A stretch of DNA of 64,000 nucleotides, taken from NCBI RefSeq assembly GCF_900496975.1, contig NZ_UFQC01000015.1, forward strand, positions 86,724-150,723. The letters run 5' to 3'. The position numbers and the translations under genes were made by a program. Of this stretch, positions 1-8,152 are shown piece by piece. The number at the start of each line of letters is the position of its first letter. Positions within the stretch are counted from its first letter, which is position 1. The notes below the pieces were generated by a model, which saw nothing but the letters and a program-made list of their open reading frames with translations, was not told where the DNA came from and ran no database searches. The stretch is from Achromobacter veterisilvae (lineage in GTDB: Bacteria; Pseudomonadota; Gammaproteobacteria; Burkholderiales; Burkholderiaceae_B).

Positions 1-2
1 AT

Positions 3-392
3 CGGTCGCCGGGGGGGGACAAGAGCCTGCATCCGCTGGAATGCTGCGGCGATTTCCCCCGCGAACAGGCGGTGCCCGAGCCGCTGGCGCCGGGCGGCAT
101 CACGGTGCACGACGCCCGGACGCTGCATTTCACCGGCCCCAATACCTCGCAGGCGCCGCGCCTGGCCTACATCCTGATCTACAACACGCCGCCGGTCTAC
201 AAGCCGGGCCGCCGCGAATTTCCATGGCTGGAAGGCCGCTGGACCGACAGCCAGACCCGCAAGAAACAGTGGCACAAGCGCGGCGGGCTGGCCGTGGACG
301 TGATGCGCCGCCTGCCGGCGGCGCGGCTGACCAGCCCGCGCTGGGTGGCGTGGGCCACGATCCGGGCCGTATCCAAGGTCTGGCCACGATAG
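3..392 (+). CDS. PhyH-family dioxygenase, C-terminal part
   Basis: This is the 3' end of a gene that begins before the window; about 129 residues are visible. The segment HDARTLHFTGPN followed by an Arg and AYILIYNTPP matches the last jelly-roll strands of phytanoyl-CoA dioxygenase-type Fe(II)/2-oxoglutarate oxygenases, where the distal His binds iron and the following Arg holds the co-substrate. The substrate cannot be inferred. The gene ends in TAG and is followed by a perfect palindrome (434-466) before lldD. Confidence 0.75.
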   Translation, partial: RSPGGDKSLHPLECCGDFPREQAVPEPLAPGGITVHDARTLHFTGPNTSQAPRLAYILIYNTPPVYKPGRREFPWLEGRWTDSQTRKKQWHKRGGLAVDVMRRLPAARLTSPRWVAWATIRAVSKVWPR

Positions 393-433
393 GGGGCGCA
401 GGGGACGGAAGAGCCCTTGCGGCAGGGGGGCGA

Positions 434-466
434 CCGAGGCCGGCAAGCGACGCTTGCCGGCCTCGG
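434..466. repeat. Perfect 16-bp inverted repeat
   Basis: CCGAGGCCGGCAAGCG and its exact complement are separated by one A. It lies between the PhyH-type gene and lldD. It has no T-tract, so it is either a factor-independent-like hairpin without a U run or a DNA palindrome; it may end transcription from the upstream gene. Confidence 0.5.
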
Positions 467-596
467 CGCGTATACTGGGCGGCGCCGCGGGGTTCGTGAG
501 CCCGGCGGAACCGCCTGGGCCGCCCGCAGCCGGTGGCCCCGGGATCTAAAAATAATGAATCGCAACTGGCGCCCCCCTCACTCCAAAGACCACTCC

Positions 597-1760
597 ATGA
601 CCGCTAACCTTTCTACGATCACCTGCATCGAAGATTTGCGCGCCGTTGCGCAGAAGCGCGTGCCGCGCATGTTCTACGACTACGCGGATTCCGGCGCCTG
701 GACCGAAGGCACCTATCGCGCCAACGAAAGCGACTTCCAGAAAATCAAGCTGCGCCAGCGTGTGGCGGTGAACATGGAAGGCCGGTCGCTGCGCACCACC
801 CTGGTGGGCCAGGACGCGGTCATGCCGCTGGCGATTTCGCCCACGGGCCTGACCGGCATGCAGCATGCCGACGGGGAAATCCTGGCGGCCAAGGCGGCGG
901 CCGATTTCGGCGTGCCCTTCACGCTGTCCACCATGAGCATCTGCTCGCTGGAAGACGTGGCGGAGGCGACCCGCAAGCCGTTCTGGTTCCAGCTCTACGT
1001 CATGCGCGACCGCGAATTCGTGGGCAACCTCATCGACCGCGCCAAGGCCGCCGGCTGCTCGGCGCTGGTGCTGACCCTGGACCTGCAGATCCTGGGCCAG
1101 CGCCACAAGGACATCAAGAACGGCCTGTCGACCCCGCCCAAGCCCACCCTGCGCAACCTCATCAACCTGGCGACCAAGCCGCGCTGGTGCATGGGCATGC
1201 TGGGCACCAAGCGCCGCACCTTCGGCAATATCGTCGGACACGCCAAGGGGGTGAGCGACCTGTCGTCGCTGTCTTCGTGGACGGCCGAGCAATTCGACCC
1301 GCGCCTGAGCTGGGACGACGTCCAGTGGATCAAGCAGCGCTGGGGCGGCAAGCTCATCATCAAGGGCATCCTGGACGTCGAGGACGCGCAACTGGCCGCC
1401 AACAGCGGCGCCGACGCGCTCATCGTCAGCAACCACGGCGGACGCCAACTGGACGGCGCCATGTCGTCCATCGCCGCCCTGCCCGCGATCGCCGATGCCG
1501 TAGGCTCGAAGATCGAGGTGTGGATGGACGGCGGCATCCGTTCGGGCCAGGACATCCTGAAGGCCGTGGCGCTGGGCGCGCGCGGCACGATGATCGGCCG
1601 CGCGTTCCTGTACGGCCTGGGCGCCTACGGCCAGGCCGGCGTGACCCGCACCCTGGAGATCCTGTACAAGGAAATGGACACGACCATGGCGCTTTGCGGC
1701 CGCCGCTCGATCGAGCCCGGCGACCGCAGCATCCTGCTGCCGGGGACCTACCCGACCTGA
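597..1760 (+). CDS. lldD: FMN-dependent L-lactate dehydrogenase / 2-hydroxy-acid oxidase
   Basis: This 387-aa protein belongs to the FMN-dependent alpha-hydroxy-acid dehydrogenase family, which oxidises L-lactate or a related 2-hydroxy acid to the keto acid at the membrane face. The family's catalytic signature SNHGGRQLDG is present with His280 and Arg283, as are the FMN phosphate motif DGGIRSG near residue 320 and the N-terminal RVPRMFYDYADSGA. The start at 597 gives the usual family length; an in-frame ATG at 555 would add 14 residues. A strong terminator follows at 1780-1811, so it is probably monocistronic. Substrate choice between lactate and other 2-hydroxy acids is not certain. Confidence 0.85.
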   Translation: MTANLSTITCIEDLRAVAQKRVPRMFYDYADSGAWTEGTYRANESDFQKIKLRQRVAVNMEGRSLRTTLVGQDAVMPLAISPTGLTGMQHADGEILAAKAAADFGVPFTLSTMSICSLEDVAEATRKPFWFQLYVMRDREFVGNLIDRAKAAGCSALVLTLDLQILGQRHKDIKNGLSTPPKPTLRNLINLATKPRWCMGMLGTKRRTFGNIVGHAKGVSDLSSLSSWTAEQFDPRLSWDDVQWIKQRWGGKLIIKGILDVEDAQLAANSGADALIVSNHGGRQLDGAMSSIAALPAIADAVGSKIEVWMDGGIRSGQDILKAVALGARGTMIGRAFLYGLGAYGQAGVTRTLEILYKEMDTTMALCGRRSIEPGDRSILLPGTYPT

Positions 1761-1779
1761 AAAGGCCGGCACCGACGAG

Positions 1780-1811
1780 AAAGCCTGGACGCGCGCGTCC
1801 AGGCTTTTTTT
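1780..1811 (+). terminator. Rho-independent terminator of lldD
   Basis: AAAGCCTGGACGC pairs with GCGTCCAGGCTTT, followed by a run of T. It lies 20 bases after the lldD stop. Confidence 0.9.
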
Positions 1812-1849
1812 GTCGCTGAATCACAAGAGGCTCAAACGCGGGAGTCACC

Positions 1850-2923
1850 ATGACGGACAGGAAAAAGAGCGCGGCGCGCTGGCGGCGCGCGGGGAAATGG
1901 CTGCTGGGCGCCGCCTTCGCGGCGCTGCTGCCGGCGGGCGCGCTGGCGCAGCAGAAGACGCTGTACGTCGGCATGAACGGCGGCGACATGGAGCGCGCGT
2001 TCACGCAATACGTGTTTCCGGATTTCGAGCGCGCCAACGATGTGAAGATCGTCGTGGTTCCGGGCACCTCGACGGACGTGCTGGCCCGCGCGCAGGCCTT
2101 CAAGGACAAGCCGCGGATGCACGTCATGTTCCTGGACGACGGCATCATGGCGCGCGCGATCTCCATGGGCCTGTGCGAGCCGCTCAACGACGATCCGGTG
2201 CTGAAAGAGCTGTACCCCACCGCGCTGATGAAGGGCCGCATGGCCGCGGGCATCGACGTCGGAATGACGGGCCTGGGCTACAACACCCGGATATTCGCCG
2301 ACCGCGGGTGGGCCCCGCCGGCCTCCTGGATGGACCTGGCGGACCCGAAGCACAAGGGCAAGGTCGTGTTCCAGTCGGCTTCGGGCAGCACCTTCGGCCT
2401 GCATGCGTTCCTGATGTTCAACCGCATCCAGGGCGGCGACGACCGGAATCTCGAACCGGGCTTCCGGCAGTGGCCGGCCTTCATCGGCCCCAATGTGCGG
2501 GAATACATTCCCAATTCGGACAAGCTGGCGGAGATGATCCAGTCCGGCGAGGCCGCGATCTTCCCGCTCACGCCGACCGCCATTTCCCGCCTGAAGCGGC
2601 GCGGGATCCCCGTGGAGTACGCCCATCCGAGGGAGGGGGCGGTGATCCTGATGGTGGGCGAATGCGTGGTCGCCGGGAACAGCGAGCCGGAACTGTCGCA
2701 GAAGCTGGCGCTGTATTTGCTTTCGGCGCAGGCGCAGGCCAAGGCGCTGGAATGGGCGGGCAACTTTCCGTCCAACAAGAACGTCCAGGCGCCCGCCGAC
2801 AACGCCGAGGCGCTGAAACGCTTCCAAGGGTATATGGCGAACGCTAAGATCGTGGACTGGGACCAGATCAACGCGGCCCGGCCGGCCTTCAACGCCCGCT
2901 GGAACCAGACGATCGAACGTTGA
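1850..2923 (+). CDS. ABC transporter periplasmic binding protein (PotD-type)
   Basis: The product is 357 residues with a Sec signal peptide (basic start, hydrophobic GAAFAALLPAG, cleavage after ALA near residue 33). The rest is a type 2 periplasmic binding fold of the spermidine/putrescine-like class, with the family segment WAPPASWMDLADPKHKGKVV. It is paralogous to the binding protein at 10910, sharing the WAPPASW block and the C-terminal VDWDQINAARPAFNARWNQ/VIDWDTVNQNRDDWNKRW block. No ATPase or permease is adjacent, so it is an orphan binding protein. It is followed at 14 bases by the dehydrogenase gene and probably shares its transcript. Confidence 0.85.
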   Translation: MTDRKKSAARWRRAGKWLLGAAFAALLPAGALAQQKTLYVGMNGGDMERAFTQYVFPDFERANDVKIVVVPGTSTDVLARAQAFKDKPRMHVMFLDDGIMARAISMGLCEPLNDDPVLKELYPTALMKGRMAAGIDVGMTGLGYNTRIFADRGWAPPASWMDLADPKHKGKVVFQSASGSTFGLHAFLMFNRIQGGDDRNLEPGFRQWPAFIGPNVREYIPNSDKLAEMIQSGEAAIFPLTPTAISRLKRRGIPVEYAHPREGAVILMVGECVVAGNSEPELSQKLALYLLSAQAQAKALEWAGNFPSNKNVQAPADNAEALKRFQGYMANAKIVDWDQINAARPAFNARWNQTIER

Positions 2924-2937
2924 ACCGAAGGACCGAC

Positions 2938-3873
2938 ATGCGGCTCATCATCAATTCCGGCGGGGCTCAGGCCATCGACGACTGGCGCGCGAACTTCCAG
3001 GCGTTCGCGCCCGGACTGGAGGTGGCCGGCTGGCACGATGACGTCGACCCCGCCAGCGTGGACTACGCCCTGGTCTGGGAGCCCGACCCCGGCCGGCTGG
3101 CCACGTTCCCGAACCTGAAGCTCATCATCAGCGCCGGCGCCGGAGTGGACCACATCCTGGCCGATCCGCAGTGGCCGCGCCACGTGCCGATCGCGCGCAT
3201 GGTGACCGCCCGCACCCAGACCGAAATGGCCGAATTCGTGCTGACGTCGGCGCTGATGCTGACCCGCGACATCAAGCGGGCTGTGGACAACCAGGCGCGC
3301 CGGCATTGGGAGTTCTTCGATTCCGTGCGCGTCGCCGCCGATCTGCGGGTCGGCATCATGGGCCTGGGCCACCTGGGCGTGGCGTCGGCGCAACTGCTGT
3401 CGCGCGTCGGCTTCCAGGTCAGCGGCTGGTCGCGCGGGGCGAGCCGGCTGGAGGGCCTGCCAAGCTACGCCGGGCAGGACCAGTTCGGCGCGTTCCTGGC
3501 CGCGGCGGACATCCTCGTCTGCCTGCTGCCCGCCACCGATTCCACCCGCGGCATCCTCAACGCCGCCACGCTGTCGCGGTTGCCCCGCGGCGCCTGTCTG
3601 ATCAACGCGGGCCGCGGCTCGCACATGGTCGCGCGGGACGTCGTCGCCGCCCTGAACAGCGGCCAACTCAGCCAGGCCGTCCTGGACGTGTTCGACGAGG
3701 AACCCTTGCCGCCGGAATCCCCGCTGTGGTCGCATCCCGGCATCATCGTCACGCCGCATTGCGCGGCGATCCCGGACCGCCGGGAACGCGCGCGGCACAC
3801 CGCGTTCCTGATCGCCGCCAACGAGCGCGGCGACGCCTTGCCGAACGTCTACGACGCGCGGCGGGGATACTGA
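2938..3873 (+). CDS. D-2-hydroxyacid dehydrogenase, GhrA-like (glyoxylate/hydroxypyruvate reductase)
   Basis: This 311-aa cytoplasmic enzyme is of the NAD(P)-dependent D-isomer 2-hydroxyacid dehydrogenase family. It has the Rossmann motif GLGHLG (residues 142-147) and the catalytic triad Arg226 (NAGRG), Glu255 (DEEPLP) and His274 (TPHCAA). It most resembles the GhrA branch, which reduces glyoxylate and hydroxypyruvate. The ATG at 2938 has GAAGGA upstream and is preferred over a TTG at 2920 that overlaps the previous stop. Coupling with an orphan binding protein suggests a role in using an imported hydroxy or keto acid, which is an inference. Confidence 0.85.
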   Translation: MRLIINSGGAQAIDDWRANFQAFAPGLEVAGWHDDVDPASVDYALVWEPDPGRLATFPNLKLIISAGAGVDHILADPQWPRHVPIARMVTARTQTEMAEFVLTSALMLTRDIKRAVDNQARRHWEFFDSVRVAADLRVGIMGLGHLGVASAQLLSRVGFQVSGWSRGASRLEGLPSYAGQDQFGAFLAAADILVCLLPATDSTRGILNAATLSRLPRGACLINAGRGSHMVARDVVAALNSGQLSQAVLDVFDEEPLPPESPLWSHPGIIVTPHCAAIPDRRERARHTAFLIAANERGDALPNVYDARRGY

Positions 3874-3897
3874 CCGGCGCCGGGCGCGCCTGCCAGC

Positions 3898-4794
3898 CTA
3901 ACCGAGCACGCCGGCCAGGTACTGGCGCAGCCAGGCGTGCGCGGGATCGTCCTGGTAGCGTTCGTGCCAGTAGAGCGACACGGCGATCGGCGGCAGCGTC
4001 AGCGGCACCTTCTGCGTGACGATGCGCGCGCTGCCGGCCATGGCGCGGGCGATGCTGACGGGCATGGTCGCGATCAGGTCCGAGCCTTCCACGATGAACG
4101 GGCACACCAGGTAGCTGGACAGGGTCGCCACGATCTTGCGGCTGCGGTTGTGGCCCATGAGGATGCGGTCGATCGCGGTGCTGAAGTAGCGCGTGTGCGC
4201 GGCCAGGTCCAGGTGGCCGTAGCTCAGGTAGGCGTCCAGGTTCCAGCGCTTGCGCAGGCAGGGATGGCCTTCGCGCACGATGCATACGGCCGGCTCCTGG
4301 TACAGGAAGCGCGTGCGCAGGTCGGGCGCCGGGTCGGGAAAGTAGCCCGCGATCAATTCCACGTGGTTCGTGTCCAGCATGCTCAGGCCATGTTGCGGCC
4401 GGGCCGGCACGATCTGTAGCTGGAAGTGCGGCGCGTCCACGGCCAGCCGGGGAATCAGCCTGGGCAGCAGCGTGTATTGCACATAGTCGGTGGCGTAGAA
4501 CGATAGCGTGCGCGACGAATGCGCCGGATCGAAGGCCTCGCGCGTGCGCGTGGCGCGATGCCAGCCCTCCAGCAGCGGCTTGAAGTTCTGGTGCAGTTCC
4601 AGCGCCCGCAGGCTGGGCTGCCAGGCGCCGCCCTCGCGCACCAGCAAGGGGTCGCCGAATAGCTGGCGCAGCCGGTTCAACGCCGCGCTCATGGCCGGCT
4701 GGCTGATATCGAGCAGTTCGGCCGCGCGCGACACGTTGCGGCAGGCCATCAGCGCATCGAAATGCAAAAGCAGGTTCAGGTCCGGATTCTTCAC
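3898..4794 (-). CDS. LysR-family transcriptional regulator
   Basis: The N-terminal winged helix-turn-helix is clear (DLNLLLHFDALMACRNVSRAAELLDISQPAMSAALNRLR), followed by a substrate-binding domain. A GTG start at 4794 gives 298 residues, the normal LysR length, has AGGGA eight bases upstream, and leaves a perfect palindrome at 4816-4833 outside the gene. An ATG at 4851 is possible but would put that palindrome inside the coding region. It is divergent from the Bug receptor at 4987 and probably controls that gene and hyuAB in response to their substrate. Confidence 0.85.
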   Translation of the reverse strand: MKNPDLNLLLHFDALMACRNVSRAAELLDISQPAMSAALNRLRQLFGDPLLVREGGAWQPSLRALELHQNFKPLLEGWHRATRTREAFDPAHSSRTLSFYATDYVQYTLLPRLIPRLAVDAPHFQLQIVPARPQHGLSMLDTNHVELIAGYFPDPAPDLRTRFLYQEPAVCIVREGHPCLRKRWNLDAYLSYGHLDLAAHTRYFSTAIDRILMGHNRSRKIVATLSSYLVCPFIVEGSDLIATMPVSIARAMAGSARIVTQKVPLTLPPIAVSLYWHERYQDDPAHAWLRQYLAGVLG

Positions 4795-4815
4795 CGAGGC
4801 GTCCCTATAAATGGC

Positions 4816-4833
4816 GTTTATACAAATATAAAC
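4816..4833. promoter_or_regulatory. Candidate LysR operator
   Basis: GTTTATACAAATATAAAC is a perfect inverted repeat (7-bp arms, 4-base centre) with T-N11-A spacing. It lies in the divergent region between the LysR gene and the Bug receptor gene and is AT-rich in a GC-rich background. Confidence 0.6.
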
Positions 4834-4986
4834 CTGCGGGGCTGCTGTCATCGAATCCACAGGCCTAGCATGGCCTTGTTGTTGCAGTGAACGAGGATTC
4901 GGCGGGCTCTTTCCGAGGCGCCGGACATAGGCCGGACACGCATGATCCGGCCACAAGGAAGTTCTATCAACAAGGGGAAACCAAGC

Positions 4987-5967
4987 ATGGACCAAGGGCT
5001 TTTACGCAGTTGCTGTCGCATTGCCGCCGGTGTCGCATTGTCTGTGGCGGCCGGCTCGGCCAGCGCCGCCTGGCCGGAAAAAGTGATCCGCATCGTGGTG
5101 CCGTTCGCCGCGGGCGGGTCCACCGACCTGATCGCGCGCAAGGTGGCGGAAGGGCTGGGCCAGCGCCTGTCCGCCAACGTCATCGTCGAGAACCGCCCCG
5201 GCGCGGGCGGCACCGTGGGTACGGAGTACGTGGCCCGCCAGCCGGCCGACGGCTACACCATCCTGATGGGATCGGTCAGCACGCACGGCAGCGCGCCCTG
5301 CGTCTATTCCAAGCTGCCCTACGACGCAGTCAAGGACTTCACGCCGCTGGCCGTGGTGGCCACGATACCCAACGTGATGTCGGTGAACCAGTCGGTGCCC
5401 GCCAACAACCTGCAGGAATTCGTGGCGCTCTTGAAGAAGGAACCCGAGAAGTATTCCTTCGCCTCCAACGGCCAGGGCACGTCCAACCACCTGGCCGCGG
5501 AACTGTTCAAGACCACCGCCGGCGTGTCCATCGTGCACGTGCCATACCGCGGCTCCGGACCGGCGCTGATCGACCTGGTCGGGGGGCAGATCAACATGAT
5601 GATGGACGTGGTGATGACGTCCTACCCCTACATCAAGGACGGCAAGATCAAGGCGCTGGCGGTCACGTCGCCGCAGCGTTCTTCCATGCTGCCCGACGTG
5701 CCCACGGTGGCGGAATCCGGCTACCCGGGCTACGAGGCCATGGTGTGGTTCGGCATGCTGGCGCCGGCGGGCATGCCCGAACCGCTGCGGCAGAAGCTCA
5801 CCGACGGCCTGGTGCAGACCCTGCACGCGCCCGCCATGAAAGCCTATCTGGAGCAGCAAGGCGCGCAGGTGTCCGACGTGGCGGGCCCGGCGTTCGGCAT
5901 CATGATCAAGGACGAGATCAGCAAATGGTGCAAGGTGGTGAAGCAGGCCGGCATCCACCTGGACTGA
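4987..5967 (+). CDS. Bug/TctC-family tricarboxylate-type periplasmic receptor
   Basis: This 326-aa secreted protein starts with a Sec signal (SCCRIAAGVALSVAAGSASA, cleaved before AWPEK). Bug-family hallmarks follow: IRIVVPFAAGGSTDLIAR, VIVENRPGAGG, HVPYRGSGPALIDLVGGQI and [16 protein letters not shown]. Bug proteins bind carboxylates, amides or amino acids in the periplasm. The ATG at 4987 has AGGGGA upstream and a better signal peptide than the ATG at 4942. No TctAB permease is adjacent. Its position before hyuAB suggests that it binds a hydantoin, oxoproline or similar cyclic amide. Confidence 0.9.
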   Translation: MDQGLLRSCCRIAAGVALSVAAGSASAAWPEKVIRIVVPFAAGGSTDLIARKVAEGLGQRLSANVIVENRPGAGGTVGTEYVARQPADGYTILMGSVSTHGSAPCVYSKLPYDAVKDFTPLAVVATIPNVMSVNQSVPANNLQEFVALLKKEPEKYSFASNGQGTSNHLAAELFKTTAGVSIVHVPYRGSGPALIDLVGGQINMMMDVVMTSYPYIKDGKIKALAVTSPQRSSMLPDVPTVAESGYPGYEAMVWFGMLAPAGMPEPLRQKLTDGLVQTLHAPAMKAYLEQQGAQVSDVAGPAFGIMIKDEISKWCKVVKQAGIHLD

Positions 5968-6102
5968 TCCCCCTCTTCCGCGCGCCGCCGGCACGGGATT
6001 CCGTGCGGCATCCAGCCCGCCGGCACGCGCGGCGGCCGGGGAGGATTTTTTTCCGCGAGGCCGGCGCAGGCGGCCTGGCAAGACTTTATCTGGAACAAAA
6101 AC

Positions 6103-8145
6103 ATGTATCGCATAGGGATAGACGTCGGAGGCACGTTTACCGATTTCACGATGATCGACGAGGACGCCGGCGTGGTGCACTTTCACAAGGTGCCTTCCAC
6201 GCCGCACGATCCCTCGGAGGCCATAGCCACCGGCATCGGCCAGATGCTGGCGGAGCACGGCGTGTCGCCCTCGCAGGTGTCGCACGTGGGGCACGGGACG
6301 ACGGTGGCCACCAATCTCATCATCGAGCGCAAGGGCGCGCGCGTCGGACTGATCACCACGCGCGGCTTTCGCGACGTGCTGGAGATCGGCCGCCAGACGC
6401 GTCCGCACCTGTACGACTACAGCGTGGGCAAGCCGCCGGTGGCCGTGCCGCGCGAGTTCCGCGCCGAAGTCGACGAGCGCGTGAACGCGGCCGGCGAGGT
6501 CCTGACCGCCCTGGACGAAGAACAGGTGCGGGCGGCGGCGAACCAGTTCGCGCAGGCCGGGATCGAGGCGGTGACGATCTGCTTCCTCCACGCCTACCGC
6601 AACCCGGCGCATGAGCGCCGCGCGGGGCAGATCGTGGCCGAAGCCATGCCGGATGCCTACATCAGCCTGTCTTCCGACGTGCTGCCCGAATTCCGCGAGT
6701 ACGAGCGCCTGTCCACCACGGTGCTGAACGCGGCGGTGGGGCCGAAGATGGCGCGCTATCTCGAACGCTTTCTTCAGCGGGTGCGCGACCTGGACATCCG
6801 CCACGAGCCGCACACCATCCATTCCAACGGCGGCCTGATGTCGATCGCCACGGTGCGCCAGTATCCCGTGCGCACCTGCCTGTCCGGCCCGGCCGCGGGC
6901 GTGGTCGGCGCCGCGGCGGTGGGCCGCGCCATCGGCAGCCCGGACCTGGTGACCTTCGACGTGGGCGGCACCAGCACGGACGTATCGCTGGTGTGCGACG
7001 GCCGTCCGTTGTTCACGTCGCACCGGCACGTGGCGGGATATCCGGTCAAGACGCCGATGGTCGACATCCACGTGATCGGCGCGGGGGGCGGCAGCATCGC
7101 GTGGCTGGACGACGCGGGCGCGCTGAAGGTGGGCCCGCACAGCGCGGGGGCGGTGCCGGGCCCGGTGGGCTACGGCCGCGGCGGCCAGGAACCGACCATC
7201 ACCGACGCCGAGATCGCCTTGCAGCGCCTGAACCCCGTGGCCCTGCTGAACGGCCGCATGCCGGTGCATGCGCAGGCCGCCCGCGAGGTCATCGAGCGGC
7301 GCGTGGCCGAACCGCTGGGGCTGGGCATGGAAGCGGCGGCCGAAGGCATCCTGCGCATCGCGGCGGCGAACATGAGCCGCGCCATCCGCGCGGTGTCGAC
7401 CGAGCGCGGCTACGACCTGTCGCGCTTCGCGCTGTACGCCTATGGCGGCGCGGGGCCGCTGCACGCGGTGGAAGTGGCCGAGGAATGCGGCATTCCCACG
7501 GTGATCGTGCCGCAGGAGCCCGGCACCATGTGCGCCCGCGGCATTCTGCTCAGCGACATTTCCTTCGACTTCGTCCAAAGCGAAATCTCGCTGGCCGGCG
7601 AAGCGACCTGGCCGGCGATCTCCGCCATCTTCGACGGGCTGCGCGCGCAGGCGCGGGACTGGCTGGCCGCGGAGCGCGTGGACCCCGCCCTGCGCGTCTG
7701 CCACAGCGCGATCGACGCGCGCTACGAAGGCCAGAACTTCGAAGTGCAGGTCGGCCTGGACGATACCGGCGCCGGCGGGTACGCCGAGTTCGCGCGCCGC
7801 TTCGCCGAGGCGCACGAACGCGAATACGGCTACACGGTGGACGACCGCAAGGTGCAGATCATCAACTGCCGCATGCAGGCCGTGGGCCAGGTGGTGAAGG
7901 CGCCGCTGGCGCCGCGCCACGTGGGCGGCGCGCTGGAAGACGCCAGGATCGGCGAGCGCAAGACCTATTTCGGCGCCGGGCGCGGCTGGCTGGATACGCC
8001 GGTCTACGACCGCGACCGCGTGCCCACCGGCGCACGCTTCACCGGCCCCGCGCTGCTGGAGGAAATGAGCTCCACCACTGTCGTGGGCGTGGGGCACGAC
8101 GCGACCGTGGACGAATACGGCAACCTGATCATCCGTTTGCAGTGA
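6103..8145 (+). CDS. hyuA: Hydantoinase/oxoprolinase subunit A
   Basis: The 680-aa product is the ATPase-like subunit of the N-methylhydantoinase / 5-oxoprolinase / acetone carboxylase superfamily. The N-terminus MYRIGIDVGGTFTDFTMID is the actin-fold phosphate-binding loop, and GHGTTVATNLIIERKGARVGLITTRGF and FDVGGTSTDVSLV are further family blocks. With HyuB it performs ATP-dependent opening of a cyclic amide. It lies seven bases upstream of hyuB, so the two are co-transcribed. The physiological substrate is not determined by sequence; carboxylase relatives use similar subunits but usually add a third gene, not seen here. Confidence 0.9.
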   Translation: MYRIGIDVGGTFTDFTMIDEDAGVVHFHKVPSTPHDPSEAIATGIGQMLAEHGVSPSQVSHVGHGTTVATNLIIERKGARVGLITTRGFRDVLEIGRQTRPHLYDYSVGKPPVAVPREFRAEVDERVNAAGEVLTALDEEQVRAAANQFAQAGIEAVTICFLHAYRNPAHERRAGQIVAEAMPDAYISLSSDVLPEFREYERLSTTVLNAAVGPKMARYLERFLQRVRDLDIRHEPHTIHSNGGLMSIATVRQYPVRTCLSGPAAGVVGAAAVGRAIGSPDLVTFDVGGTSTDVSLVCDGRPLFTSHRHVAGYPVKTPMVDIHVIGAGGGSIAWLDDAGALKVGPHSAGAVPGPVGYGRGGQEPTITDAEIALQRLNPVALLNGRMPVHAQAAREVIERRVAEPLGLGMEAAAEGILRIAAANMSRAIRAVSTERGYDLSRFALYAYGGAGPLHAVEVAEECGIPTVIVPQEPGTMCARGILLSDISFDFVQSEISLAGEATWPAISAIFDGLRAQARDWLAAERVDPALRVCHSAIDARYEGQNFEVQVGLDDTGAGGYAEFARRFAEAHEREYGYTVDDRKVQIINCRMQAVGQVVKAPLAPRHVGGALEDARIGERKTYFGAGRGWLDTPVYDRDRVPTGARFTGPALLEEMSSTTVVGVGHDATVDEYGNLIIRLQ

Positions 8146-8152
8146 GGCTTGC

